64,000 nt of DNA, from contig NZ_LR746496.1 of assembly GCF_902729405.1 (NCBI RefSeq), positions 248,001 to 312,000 of the forward strand, written 5' to 3'. The position numbers were made by a program, and so were the translations under genes. Positions 7,992-17,500 of this stretch are shown one piece after another. This DNA comes from Acididesulfobacillus acetoxydans (GTDB taxonomy: Bacteria > Bacillota > Desulfitobacteriia > Desulfitobacteriales > Desulfitobacteriaceae). How positions within the stretch are numbered: position 1 is the first letter of the stretch; each line of letters opens with the position of its first letter. Under the pieces are notes generated by a model. The model ran no database searches. It saw nothing but the letters and a program-made list of their open reading frames with translations, and was not told the origin of the DNA.

Positions 7992-9779
7992 TCAGCCGTG
8001 GGACGCGGCCACGGGCGTCGTGATGACCACCTTATCCCCGTTGAGCAGGTGATTTTGCCCCTGGATCACCACCTGATCCCCGTCCTTGAGGCCGCTCATG
8101 ACAGGATAGTCCGCTCCGCCGGCAGATTCAAGATTCGTAAGCTGTCCCAGCTTCACCGTGACACTGCGGGCCGTACCGTTTTGGACCACGAAGACCTCGC
8201 CTTGATCATTCCGGATGTTAAGGACGCTGTTGGCCGGAACAAGCACCACTTTCTGAGCCGGGTTCACCTCATGAGCCTCGACCCGCATGCCGGAGAGAAG
8301 CCCCGCCGCCGGCTGTTTGATCAGCACGTCCACCGGGTAATTGCTGTTCCCATTGTCCAGGACGGCATTCCCCGTATCCAGGGCCGGGTGAATGGCACTC
8401 ACCGTTCCGGGATAGGTCTTGCCGGTCGCGGCTACATAGATATCCATTTCCGCGCCCACTTTGACTTGGCTGATCTGGGCCTCCGGCACATCCACCGTCG
8501 CCTGGAGAGGATTCATGGAAGAGATCACGATAAATCCGCCCTGTGGACCCACCGCCTGCCCGACCTGGGCATTTACGGCCTGAACATAGCCCCCGATAGG
8601 AGATTTGATCTGCCCTTTATCAATGTTGGTCTGAATCGTCTGCAAGGATGCTTGGGCAGCCTGGATCTGGGCGTCGTTAACCTGCAGGGCAGGATTATTC
8701 AAAGCCGTCTGATAGGCCGTCTGGGCTTGGCCCACCTGTGCTTCGGCTGATTTTACCGCGCTCGCGGCGCCGGCTTCGGCTGCGCTCAGGGCCTGCTGCG
8801 CCTGGTTGACGGCAGCCTGAGCCACCTGAACATCCTTCCCGCTCTGGGCCGCCGCCAGGGCGCTCTGGGCTGTCTGCACCTGACTCTGGGCCGCCTGCAG
8901 CGCGCTCTGCGCCTGGTTGTAAGCCGCTTGCGCCACGCTGACACTCTTGTCGGCCTGAGCCGCCTGCAGAGCACCTAAGGCCCCTTGGTAACCTATGGCC
9001 GCTTGGTCGTAGGCAGCCTGCGCCGCCAGCAGTCCGGGATCCGTCGAAGAGTGGGCTGCCTGTTGGGCATGTTGCAGGGCCGTTTGGGCCGTATTCATGG
9101 CATCCTGCGCCTTCGTCACATTTTCCTGGGCAATTTGCAAGTCGGACGCCGTCAGGCTCTGGGCAGCTGTCAGTCGAGCCTGAGCGGCCGCCACGGCGCT
9201 TTGGGCCTGGTTCACCCCGTCTTGAGCCTGAGCCAAGCCATCCTGAGCTTGAGTCACCCCGTTTTGCGTACCCGTCTGAGCCTTACTCAGATTGGCCTCA
9301 GCCGCAGCCAGAGCTTTCTGAGCGGCCCCCACTTGGTTTTTTCCCTGGGTTTGTGCGCTATTCAGACCCGCTTGGGCCGTCTTCAGGGCGGCTTGCGCAT
9401 TCTGGACCGTGAGACCCGTCTGCTCCCCGGCCGCCGCCCTCTGAGCTTGAGCCACTTGAACACCGGTCGCGGCTTGATTCGCCTGGGCCTGGAGCTGGTC
9501 GGTGTTCAGCGTCGCCAAAACCTGCCCCGCCGTGATTTTATCGCCCGGCCGGACATTGACCGTTTGCAGAATCCCGGAAATGGCGGGTGCAACACTGGTC
9601 TGCACAAATGGGGTCACCACACCCAGAAATGTGTCCCCGACCGGCATAGCCACCTGCTGGGCCGCCTCCACACTCACTTTTTCCGGCAATGCACCGGCTG
9701 TACCCGCCGCGCCGCACCCCGAAACCAGACCGAGGAAGAGCGCGCCCACGGCCAACCCGGCCGTCCATCTAGCCTTCAT
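7992..9779 (-). CDS. Lipoprotein HlyD/RND-type efflux adaptor with long coiled coil
   Basis: A membrane fusion protein (periplasmic adaptor family). The N-terminus is a lipoprotein signal with the lipobox LVSGCG, so it should be lipid-anchored outside the membrane. The first half of the barrel-sandwich (lipoyl-like) domain lies near residues 60-90 (VRPGDKITAGQVLATL). A very long Ala/Gln-rich helical hairpin follows, about 95-390, made of AQxAL-type heptads. The second half of the sandwich (IKSPIGGYVQAVNAQVGQAV) and a beta-barrel domain end near 590. AGGGGGA lies seven bases before ATG. It follows the MFS pump gene at 10073, so it may serve that pump. The protein at 17805-19667 has the same architecture and is paired with an RND pump, so partner choice is uncertain. 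Confidence 0.88.
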   Translation of the reverse strand: MKARWTAGLAVGALFLGLVSGCGAAGTAGALPEKVSVEAAQQVAMPVGDTFLGVVTPFVQTSVAPAISGILQTVNVRPGDKITAGQVLATLNTDQLQAQANQAATGVQVAQAQRAAAGEQTGLTVQNAQAALKTAQAGLNSAQTQGKNQVGAAQKALAAAEANLSKAQTGTQNGVTQAQDGLAQAQDGVNQAQSAVAAAQARLTAAQSLTASDLQIAQENVTKAQDAMNTAQTALQHAQQAAHSSTDPGLLAAQAAYDQAAIGYQGALGALQAAQADKSVSVAQAAYNQAQSALQAAQSQVQTAQSALAAAQSGKDVQVAQAAVNQAQQALSAAEAGAASAVKSAEAQVGQAQTAYQTALNNPALQVNDAQIQAAQASLQTIQTNIDKGQIKSPIGGYVQAVNAQVGQAVGPQGGFIVISSMNPLQATVDVPEAQISQVKVGAEMDIYVAATGKTYPGTVSAIHPALDTGNAVLDNGNSNYPVDVLIKQPAAGLLSGMRVEAHEVNPAQKVVLVPANSVLNIRNDQGEVFVVQNGTARSVTVKLGQLTNLESAGGADYPVMSGLKDGDQVVIQGQNHLLNGDKVVITTPVAASHG

Positions 9780-10072
9780 AATTGTTCCCCCTTCTCGACG
9801 CTATTTGCCTAAACCGTTTTCCGCCGAACCAGTGATCGACGCCGTCTGAATCTCCCGCGGCTCGGAGTCGGCAGTCCCCCGCATACCTTACCCGAGCCGA
9901 TACTCTTACTCGAAACTGTGCCCTCGCGTGCTTTTGTGCGGAACAGCCTTCGCATACTCTCACTCGAAATTGTGCCTCCACATGCCCTCATCCGCAACCG
10001 GTACTCCCACGGCCGCACCGTATAAGTAACGAATGCGACCGCACCGTCTCAGGTAACGAACGCGGCCTCCGC
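9780..10072. other. Intergenic region with degenerate direct repeat
   Basis: Two similar segments about 56 bases apart (around 9900 and 9956) share ATACTC then ACTCGAAA then TGTGCC. Shorter pieces of the same sequence recur to about 10060. No gene or clear promoter is visible. It fits the pattern of locus-specific repeats seen at other junctions here. Confidence 0.4.
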
Positions 10073-11611
10073 TTACTCCGCCATCACGTGCGGAGCCTCG
10101 CCGCTTTTACTGAATTGTTGTTTCTTACCGATAGTCAGGGCCGCCAGCAGGGCGATCGACGTTATAACAACGGATATCTTGAGCGCGTACTGCGTGCCGG
10201 TCTGGAACGCCAATTGCTGCAAGGAAAGATACAAGCTCAAGTATTGCTGCGGGTTGGTCAGCCCGAAGACCGAGGGGGTTACCCCAAAGGACGAAATTTG
10301 CCCCGCCGCGTGATTGCTCACATTTTGCAAGTAACTGTTAAAAGCGTAGTTGGTATGGTTTTGCATCATCGTGCTGAGAACCGCGGTCCCAATCGAACCC
10401 GCCACATTGCGCAGAGTGCTCTGCAGGGCCGTGGCCCGGCTGATTAAGGGAGGAGGCACTGCGTTCATGCCCGCCGTTGAAATCGGCATGTTGCTTAAGC
10501 CCATGCCGGCGGAGCGGATCATGTAAACCAGCATAATTGATAAGAAAGACCACTGCAGGTTCAGATTGGTCAGGAGCAAAGAGGCCAGGAACATGATCGC
10601 CAGCCCCAAGACCGCCACCGGGCGGGCGCCGAAACGGTCAAAGAGGTTGCCGCTCACCGGCATGAGAAAGCCTGTGACGATAGCCCCCGGCATGGTCAGC
10701 AGGCCCGTTTGCAGCGGGGAGAGGCCCAGCCCGTTCTGCAGAAAAACCGGCAGCACAAAGAGCGCTCCCAGCATAGCCATGCTGAGCAGGGACATGGAGG
10801 CAGACGACACAAGAAATTTCCTGATCTTAAGCAGCCTCAGGTCAAGCATGGGATTGGGCGTCGTTAATTCCACCACCACGAAGAGAGCGAGGAAAACACC
10901 CGAAGCGACCAAGAGGGATATGATCTCCAAAGAGTTCCAACCCACGTTGGGGGCGTCAGAAAGAGCGTAGAGCAGGCAGAAAAAGCCGATGATGGAGGTG
11001 GCGAATCCCGGAAAGTCAAACTTATCCGCCGGCCGCGGCTCAAAATGCGGAATGTACAAATAAGACATGAAAAGGTTAATAATCCCCACCGGAACATTGA
11101 TGTAAAAAATCAGGCGCCAGTCGAGATACTCCACGATATACCCGCTCAAGGTCGGGCCGAAGGCCGGGGCAAACATGATGGCAATTCCCCAGATACCCAT
11201 CATGGCACCGCGTTTCTCCGGTTTGGAAAGACTGAAGAGAATGGACATACTGATCGGCATGAGCATAGCCCCGCCCACCGCCTGAATCACGCGAAAGGCG
11301 ATCATGGCCTGCACATTCCAGGCGGCTCCGCAGAGAGCCGAACCGGAAGTGAAAATGACCAAAGCGATGAGGTAAATCTTCTTATAGCCGAAGCGATCCC
11401 CGAGATAGCCGCTCACAGGTGTCAGCATACCGGTCGCCAGCAAATATACCGTGATGACCCAGGAAATAGTGTTCTGAGTGGTGGCAAAGACGGCCATCAT
11501 CTTGGGAATAGCCACATTGACCACGCTGGAATCCAGGATAGCCATAAAGACCCCCAAGACCACGCTGATGACTGTCAAACCGGGCACCCCGAACTTTTCC
11601 TCAAAAGACAT
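10073..11611 (-). CDS. DHA2-family MFS drug efflux transporter (EmrB type)
   Basis: A 14-helix drug:H+ antiporter of the DHA2 family. The first helix carries LDSSVVNVAIP, the hallmark motif of this family. The loop between helices 2 and 3 has GYLGDRFGYKK (motif A), and GFRVIQAVGG-like and GPTLSGYIVEYLDWRLIFYIN segments match motifs B and C. I chose ATG at 11609-11611 because GGAAAGGGGGGG lies just upstream and the helix begins soon after; a start 48 bases further upstream is possible. The gene follows two HlyD adaptors and a TetR regulator in the same orientation, the usual layout of an EmrAB-like efflux operon. Substrates cannot be deduced. Confidence 0.92.
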   Translation of the reverse strand: MSFEEKFGVPGLTVISVVLGVFMAILDSSVVNVAIPKMMAVFATTQNTISWVITVYLLATGMLTPVSGYLGDRFGYKKIYLIALVIFTSGSALCGAAWNVQAMIAFRVIQAVGGAMLMPISMSILFSLSKPEKRGAMMGIWGIAIMFAPAFGPTLSGYIVEYLDWRLIFYINVPVGIINLFMSYLYIPHFEPRPADKFDFPGFATSIIGFFCLLYALSDAPNVGWNSLEIISLLVASGVFLALFVVVELTTPNPMLDLRLLKIRKFLVSSASMSLLSMAMLGALFVLPVFLQNGLGLSPLQTGLLTMPGAIVTGFLMPVSGNLFDRFGARPVAVLGLAIMFLASLLLTNLNLQWSFLSIMLVYMIRSAGMGLSNMPISTAGMNAVPPPLISRATALQSTLRNVAGSIGTAVLSTMMQNHTNYAFNSYLQNVSNHAAGQISSFGVTPSVFGLTNPQQYLSLYLSLQQLAFQTGTQYALKISVVITSIALLAALTIGKKQQFSKSGEAPHVMAE

Positions 11612-11816
11612 TGAATCCCCCCCTTTCCGAACAGGTTTGCCGGCATCTATGCAGACCATGGTTGCGCTTTGCTCGAACCCAACCGGTCTTGCGGTTTATC
11701 CACCATAGCCAGGCTTACCGCGCCCGGAACCACAGCCGAATACGACGCCGCTGCCGCGGATGATGCCGATGCCGCTGATGTCGCAGGCATTCCGGTTTGC
11801 CTGCCGCCAAGCGAAT

Positions 11817-12539
11817 CTAACGCAAATAGATCTTAACCTCGGCGTTCATACCGGGAACCAGGGTTTGTTTAGCCAAGTGCGGATCTTGGAAATTGATCAC
11901 CACCGGAACTCTCTGCGCCACTTTGGTGTACGAGCCGGAAGCGGCCGTGACGTTGGGAATCAGGGAAAATACCGACAGCGTATACTCGCCGATCCGGGCC
12001 ACCCGGCCGTGCAAAACCGTCCCGGGCAGCCCATCCACCGTAACGTCCGCCTGCTGCCCCACATGTACCTTGCGGATTTTTGTTTCATAAATATTTGCCG
12101 TCACCTGCAGGTGATTTTCATTCTCTACTTGGGCCAAAACCATGCCCGGTTGAACCCCCTGGCCCACACTGGCATTACATTGCACGATCAACCCGCTGAT
12201 GGGAGAGCGTATGATCTCCCTGTCCGCTAGACGCTGAGCCAGCGCGGGATTGCCTTGAACCATTGGAATAAGACCGCTGTTGGCCGCCAGGACCGACTGA
12301 TTGGACTCCTCCCCGATGATCTGGCCCTGGTTAACTCGGCTGTTAGGCTTAACCAGCCAGCTCTTCAAACGCCCGCCGAAAGCCACCGTGATCGGCACCG
12401 TCGGTCCGTCCGCCGTAATCTGGGCATCATCCGTGCTGATAAAACCGCTGCTCCACCGGTAGTACGTATAGCCACCGGCCGCCGCCAGAACCAGCACCAC
12501 AATAAGGATCACCCGGATGACTTTTTTCTTGTCTGACAC
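11817..12539 (-). CDS. HlyD/EmrA-like membrane fusion protein
   Basis: The 240-residue protein has one N-terminal membrane anchor (residues about 8-26), then STDDAQITADG, which in EmrA-type adaptors marks entry into the barrel-sandwich domain. The two sandwich halves are near 35-75 and 100-145 (IRSPISGLIVQCNASVGQGV), followed by a beta-barrel. The usual long coiled-coil hairpin is nearly absent, so it is a short form. The start is GTG. It lies 24 bases after a second short adaptor and upstream of the MFS pump, so it is probably a subunit of that pump. Confidence 0.88.
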   Translation of the reverse strand: MSDKKKVIRVILIVVLVLAAAGGYTYYRWSSGFISTDDAQITADGPTVPITVAFGGRLKSWLVKPNSRVNQGQIIGEESNQSVLAANSGLIPMVQGNPALAQRLADREIIRSPISGLIVQCNASVGQGVQPGMVLAQVENENHLQVTANIYETKIRKVHVGQQADVTVDGLPGTVLHGRVARIGEYTLSVFSLIPNVTAASGSYTKVAQRVPVVINFQDPHLAKQTLVPGMNAEVKIYLR

Positions 12540-12563
12540 CGCTGATCACCCACTTTCCTCACA

Positions 12564-13220
12564 TTAATGCCGATGGATGGCAACCGCAGCGGAGAAACCC
12601 GGAACCAGATGCACCCCGTAGAGCCTGTCGATCGAGATGTAGACAGGCACCCGTTCCGTGACCTTGTCGAACACTCCGCTCAGATTGATATTCGGGATCG
12701 CGTTGACGATCATCGAGGTGGCCGTGCCAATCCGGGTCACGGTTCCGGGAAAAGTTTTTCCCGGATAGGCGTCAACTGTGATATCCACCTTTCGCCCGAC
12801 TTGCACCTTACTGATGTCCCCTTCATCAATGTTGGCTACCACCTGAAGGTGATTCAGATCTACCATGTAGCCCAGGTTCTGTCCCGGCAGAACCACTTGC
12901 CCATTCACCGTGTCGTTCTGCAGGACGGTCCCCGTAATGGGCGCCCGGATTTGGGTGGAACCGACCAAACCATCCACCTCGCCGACGATCTGGCCCTGGC
13001 TGAAAGTCATACCCTCCGTCGGTGTCCAATTTTTCACATAGCCGTCACCGGTGGAGGTCAGGGGAACCACCGCACCCTGAAGATCCGTTCCTTGCACAGT
13101 GGCATTATCTGTGCTCACATAGTTGGCTTGCTGATAAAAGTACCAGCCCCCGCCCCCGAACACCACAATGGCGGCCAGGATCAAAACAACAGCGATCCCG
13201 GTCTTTCTCGAAAGCGCCAT
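12564..13220 (-). CDS. Short HlyD-like membrane fusion protein
   Basis: The product is about 218 residues: an N-terminal membrane anchor (about 5-25), YVSTDNATVQG at the sandwich entry, IRAPITGTVLQNDTVNGQVV in the second lipoyl half, and a beta-barrel ending VPGFSAAVAIHRH. No helical hairpin is present. The ATG at 13218-13220 is preceded by AGGAGGGGG at normal distance; a TTG two codons earlier sits too close to that site. It resembles its neighbour at 11817-12539 in size and layout but differs greatly in sequence, so the two may form a mixed adaptor or serve different partners. Confidence 0.88.
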   Translation of the reverse strand: MALSRKTGIAVVLILAAIVVFGGGGWYFYQQANYVSTDNATVQGTDLQGAVVPLTSTGDGYVKNWTPTEGMTFSQGQIVGEVDGLVGSTQIRAPITGTVLQNDTVNGQVVLPGQNLGYMVDLNHLQVVANIDEGDISKVQVGRKVDITVDAYPGKTFPGTVTRIGTATSMIVNAIPNINLSGVFDKVTERVPVYISIDRLYGVHLVPGFSAAVAIHRH

Positions 13221-13466
13221 CTCCAACCCCCTCCTAACATTCCGTCACAATCTTACAACAGCTATCATCTGTCGGGCACAATTCTGAGCTCCGACCCGGA
13301 ATCTATCGTTCGGTACGCAGTCTTCACTCCGGCCCGAGGCCCGGATCCTATCCGTGGGCACGCAGTCTTTGCGCCGGCGCATTCTGTCCGGCGCGCCGGA
13401 TGATGAGCCTTCGCACGCATCGTCAGCACCATTCACCTGGGCTCGGATCCTGCTGACGACCGCTTC

Positions 13467-13499
13467 ATCTATATTAGATAACTTCATCTATACTTAGAT
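13467..13499. promoter_or_regulatory. Tandem ATCTA-N(3/4)-TAGAT palindromes, candidate operator
   Basis: Two imperfect palindromes, ATCTATATTAGAT (13467-13479) and ATCTATACTTAGAT (13486-13499), lie about 19-20 bases apart, two helical turns. They sit between the TetR gene and the first adaptor gene of the efflux operon, in an otherwise GC-rich stretch. TetR proteins bind such palindromes as pairs of dimers, so this is a plausible site for the adjacent regulator. Confidence 0.5.
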
Positions 13500-13554
13500 A
13501 TATCAGACAACTGGGGACCATGCTGGGGCAAGGCCGCCGGCCCCGGCCGCACCG

Positions 13555-14202
13555 CTAGTCCTGATCTTTACTCTCTTCCCCCTCTCCTCCCTCAGGCTCC
13601 GCCCCGTAAGCACAGGCAATTCCGTTCACTAAACAGGCGAGAACCTCTTCGTCCTTGAGGTCCCGGCTCACTTTTTCCGGAGCCCTCCGTTTCACCATAA
13701 CTAAAGAGTAAACCGCTGACAAAACAATGTGGGCCAGGACGCTGAAATTCGTCTCCCGAAGTTTGCCCGCGCTGTGCATTTGGCGGAAATACTCCGCCAG
13801 GTTGACGCGGTTTTGCCAGGCGTAGCTCTTGAAGAGTTCCGCCATCTGGGGCTGAGCAAAGGATTCAGACATACCCAGCGTGAAAAGGTCGGTCTGGCCG
13901 CCTGGCATCTCCAGGTAAGCACCGATGAACTTGCTCAAACTTGCCCGCAACGGAAGGCGCAAATATTCCTCACCGGGAATCGGGATGCTCAGCTCCTGAA
14001 AAGCCTGCTCAGCCGCCGCCCGCAGCAATTCGGATTTGCAGCCGAAGTGCCGGAAAATCGTCACCTCATTGACCCCGGCCCTTTCCGCGATACGCTTCGT
14101 ACTCGTTCCCTTGTAGCCCCACAGGTAAAACTCCTCCAGGGCAGCTCGCATGACCCGGCTGCGCGTGTCTGCTTCACTCTGGGCCCGCACTTCTTCAGAC
14201 AT
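13555..14202 (-). CDS. TetR/AcrR-family transcriptional regulator
   Basis: The N-terminal helix-turn-helix domain is clear: RSRVMRAALEEFYLWGYKGT, then TKRIAERAGVNEVTIFRHFG, covering about residues 10-60. The C-terminal part is an all-helical ligand domain. I start at ATG 14200-14202 (MSEEVRAQS) because AGAGGTG lies eight bases upstream; ATG at 14218-14220 is an alternative, and a much longer upstream frame lacks support. The gene is first in a same-strand series of two adaptors, a DHA2 pump and a lipoprotein adaptor. I infer that it represses this efflux operon and is released by a pump substrate. Candidate operator repeats lie just downstream of it. Confidence 0.93.
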   Translation of the reverse strand: MSEEVRAQSEADTRSRVMRAALEEFYLWGYKGTSTKRIAERAGVNEVTIFRHFGCKSELLRAAAEQAFQELSIPIPGEEYLRLPLRASLSKFIGAYLEMPGGQTDLFTLGMSESFAQPQMAELFKSYAWQNRVNLAEYFRQMHSAGKLRETNFSVLAHIVLSAVYSLVMVKRRAPEKVSRDLKDEEVLACLVNGIACAYGAEPEGGEGEESKDQD

Positions 14203-14305
14203 GGGCAGAGCACCTCTCATACTTAGAATCGTGCCCCCAGGGGCCGGAACGCGGAGGAAGGCTTTCGTGCATGCAATTGATTGCTTGCCTTGACGAACAC
14301 AACAA

Positions 14306-14334
14306 AGTATAGCATGCGAAGTATGTTCTGACAA
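14306..14334 (-). promoter_or_regulatory. Sigma-A-like promoter of the tetR gene
   Basis: On the minus strand TTGTCA (14329-14334) and TATACT (14306-14311) are separated by exactly 17 bases. An ATACTT direct repeat overlaps the spacer and -10 region and could bind a regulator. Transcription would begin about 100 bases before the TetR start codon. Confidence 0.7.
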
Positions 14335-14367
14335 GAGATTTTTTTAGCAAAGGGAGTTCACTTTTAA

Positions 14368-14399
14368 GGCCCCAGGGGGGACTTTCCCTCCCGGGGCCC
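14368..14399 (-). terminator. Probable terminator after the RND pump gene
   Basis: On the minus strand GGCCCCGGGAGGG and CCCCCCTGGGGCC form a strong hairpin followed by TTAAAAG. It lies about 190 bases past the RND stop codon and just before the tetR promoter. The T-tract is short. Confidence 0.5.
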
Positions 14400-14442
14400 A
14401 GCTCCCGGATTTTCACTTGCACCTTCCCGTTCGTCTCACGAC

Positions 14443-14556
14443 ATTCCGAAGCTCTTCCGGTATCCGAAGCTGCTTCCGATATTCACAACTACTTCGACTA
14501 TCCCAAACTTCCTTCGATATCCCCAAGTGCTTCCGGCATTCACGGCTCAGCCGACA
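14443..14556. repeat. Degenerate 19-bp tandem repeat, about 6 units
   Basis: Units begin ATTCC, ATCC, ATTC, ATCC, ATCC and ATTC every 19 bases, with the common core AAGCTGCTTCCGAT and considerable divergence. The repeat fills the gap between the RND pump stop codon and the terminator before tetR. It has no spacers and no coding role. Confidence 0.6.
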
Positions 14557-14589
14557 CTCAGAAATTACCCTGCGCTCCGCCGAACCGCC

Positions 14590-17500
14590 TCAACCTGCCG
14601 GACTCACGGGTCCACTCGGATGGGGACCAAGCGGAGCACGGCTATCCTCATGCGCCGCATTCTCCGGACCCTGAGGTTTCTTGCGGTCATGAGGCCGGAC
14701 TTTCCCGATCAGCCACTCCATATTCACGTACATAACCGGGACCAAGACCAAGGTGACCAAGGTGGACAGAGTGAGACCGAAGGTGATGACGGCCGCCATC
14801 GAAGCCAAGGTCTCCGTCCCTGTGCCGCCGAGAATGAGCAGGGGCAGCATGGCCGCGACATTGGTCACTGTCGTCAGCAGAATCGGACGCAGGCGGACCG
14901 GACCGGCCTGCATGAGGGCTTCCCGCAGGGACAGCCCCTTGGCTTTCAGTTGGTTCGTATAGTCCACCAGGACGATGGCGTTGTTCGTGACCAGGCCGAT
15001 GAGCATGACCAACCCCATTAAGGAGTTCATGTTCAGGGTCTTATGGGTGAGGAAGAGGCCGAGGACCGCGCCCACCAGCGTCGGCGGCAAGGAGAACATG
15101 ATCACGAAGGGTGTGAGTAAGGATTCGAACATTCCCGCCATGACCATGTACACCAAGGCCACCGAGGAGAAGAGCGCGACGCCCAAGGACCGGAAGGCCT
15201 CCGCCTGGAAGCGGGCATACTGGCCGAAGCCCAGCTCGTATCCCTTCGGTATCCGGATGGATTTAAAGAGCTGGGTCAATTCAGCCTGGGCCTGGCCTGT
15301 GGATACACCCGAGACATTGGCTTGGACATAGACCGTGCGAATCCCCCCCACATGGGTCACCATGGTGGGCTCCTGCGTCAGGATCGTCTTGGCCACCTGA
15401 GTCAGGGGAATGGATTGTCCCGCGGAATTCATGACCGTCACTTCCGAAAGCTTGGTGATATCCCGGGAATACCCTTCCGGGAAGCGAACCACGACATCAT
15501 AGCCGTTGTCGCCCTGGTAATAAGTGCCGGCCGTACTGCCTTGGAAAGCCGTGCGCAGGGCGCTGACAACCTGGCCCTCCGTCAGACCGTTTTGTACCAG
15601 GGCGCTCTGGCTCAGTTTCAATTCATAATCCGGCTGCCCCGTGGAGAGCTCATTGTCCACGTAACTCAGATAAGGCTGTTTCTGCATGATCCGGGCCGCC
15701 TGATTGCTGAGATCGGCCAGGGTATTGAGATCCGGGCCGGTGATCTGCACCTGGACCGTCCCGCCGGCGGGCCCTTGCGCCAGGCTGTCGGACTGGACGA
15801 TGACTTTGGCCCCGGGAATATTGTCGACGTACGGCTGCAGATCATTGGCGGCGCCGGTCGCGGATTCGTTTCCGCTCAGATTAAGGGTCACGATCAGGCT
15901 GGAACTGTTGGTCGAATCGGCGCTGAAACCGGCCACCGTACCGATCTGGGCGTAGATCGAAGCCACATTCGCCAGGTGCTGCCGGATCCTATTCTCCACT
16001 TCCTGAGTCACGCGGGCGGTCTCATCCAGACTGGTCCCGGCCGGCAAAGTGAGCGTGACATTGATCTGGTTGTTAGTGACGGACGGCATCAACTCCGTAC
16101 CCACCCGGGACAGAAGCGGAATCACTGCCAGGAAGAGCACCACCGCCAGCACCACCACCGTTTTCCGGTGCTTGAGACTCCAGCCCAGAACCCGGGTATA
16201 GGCAGCCGTCAAATCATGCATGCCGCGGCCGAACCAGTCAAAAGGTGCCCAGGGGCGGAAGGGGGCCGTTTTGCCCGGAATCGTGTCTTCCTGAGCGAAG
16301 CGGGAACCCACCAGAAGCTTGGAAGCGAGCATAGGTGTGAGGGTGAGGGCCACGATCAGAGCGACCAGGTGCGAGAAGGTAACGGTCAGGGCCATCGGGC
16401 CGAACAATTGGCCGGCTATGCCCCCGGTGAAGAGAGAAGGCCCGAAGACGAAGATCTGGGCCATGGCCGCAACCATGACCGCCGTCCCCACCTCTGCGGT
16501 GCCCGCTCCTGCCGCCTCTTTCGGCCCCAAGCCCCGCTGCCTGGCCCGGAAAATACTTTCCAGGACGACCACGGAAAAGTCCACCAGGGAACCCAGGGCG
16601 ATCCCGAGGCTGCCCAGAGTAATCATGTTAATCGTGAGGTGGTTAAGATACATAAGAATAAAAGTGGTGAGGATGGAAATGGGAATGGCAACCCCGATCA
16701 CGACTGTGGAGCGCACACTGCGCAGGATGAGAAGCATGAGCAGGATGCCCAGGATAAAACCGATCAGGGTATGCTCCACCACCACGTTGATCGCGTCCTT
16801 AATCCCCTGAGCCGAATCGCTCACCACGGTTAGGTGCATGCCGGAGGGCAGATTTTTGACCAAGTCCTGCAAAGCCTGGTGCACCCCGGCGGAGACTTTC
16901 ACCGTATTGGCTCCGCTCGCTTGCTTGATGCTGAAGCCGACAGACGCCTGGCCGTTGAAGTTGGCGATGAGGGTCACATCTTTATAATTGTCTTTGACCT
17001 GAGCGACGTCCCCCACGGACAGGTTCTGAATCCCCGCGCTGATCGGAACTTTGAGCAGCTCCTGGGGAGAGGTGAACTGGCCGTTGACTTTGAGCGGGAT
17101 CAGCTGACTGCCGCGCACGGCCTGGCCGACGTCGGCGGAATAATTGGCGGAGGAGACGGCCTGCTCCACCTGGCTGATGGACAGATGGTAATAAGCCAGT
17201 TTGCCCGGGTCCACTTCCACTGTGATCTGGCGCGTCAGACCGCCGACGGTGTCGACATTGGCCACCCCGTTCACATGCTGCAGAGCCGGCTGGATAATGT
17301 TCTTGGCCTCATCGGAAAGAGCGGCCAAAGACTGCCCGCCGGAGAGGGTCACGGTCATGATCGGCTGGTCTGCCGGATTGAACTGCTGCACGACGGGAGT
17401 AGTGGCATCCTTAGGCAGGGTGCCGCTCATCTGGTTGACCGCACTGCGCATATCTTCCAGTTTTTGTGCCATGTTAACGCTATAGTCGAACTGAACCACC

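Noticed and set aside
15322-16833. Long plus-strand open frame of 503 codons opposite the RND pump gene
   Set aside because: It is the antisense shadow of a strongly supported GC-rich gene. Its translation is Gly/His/Arg-rich with no family motif and no ribosome site.
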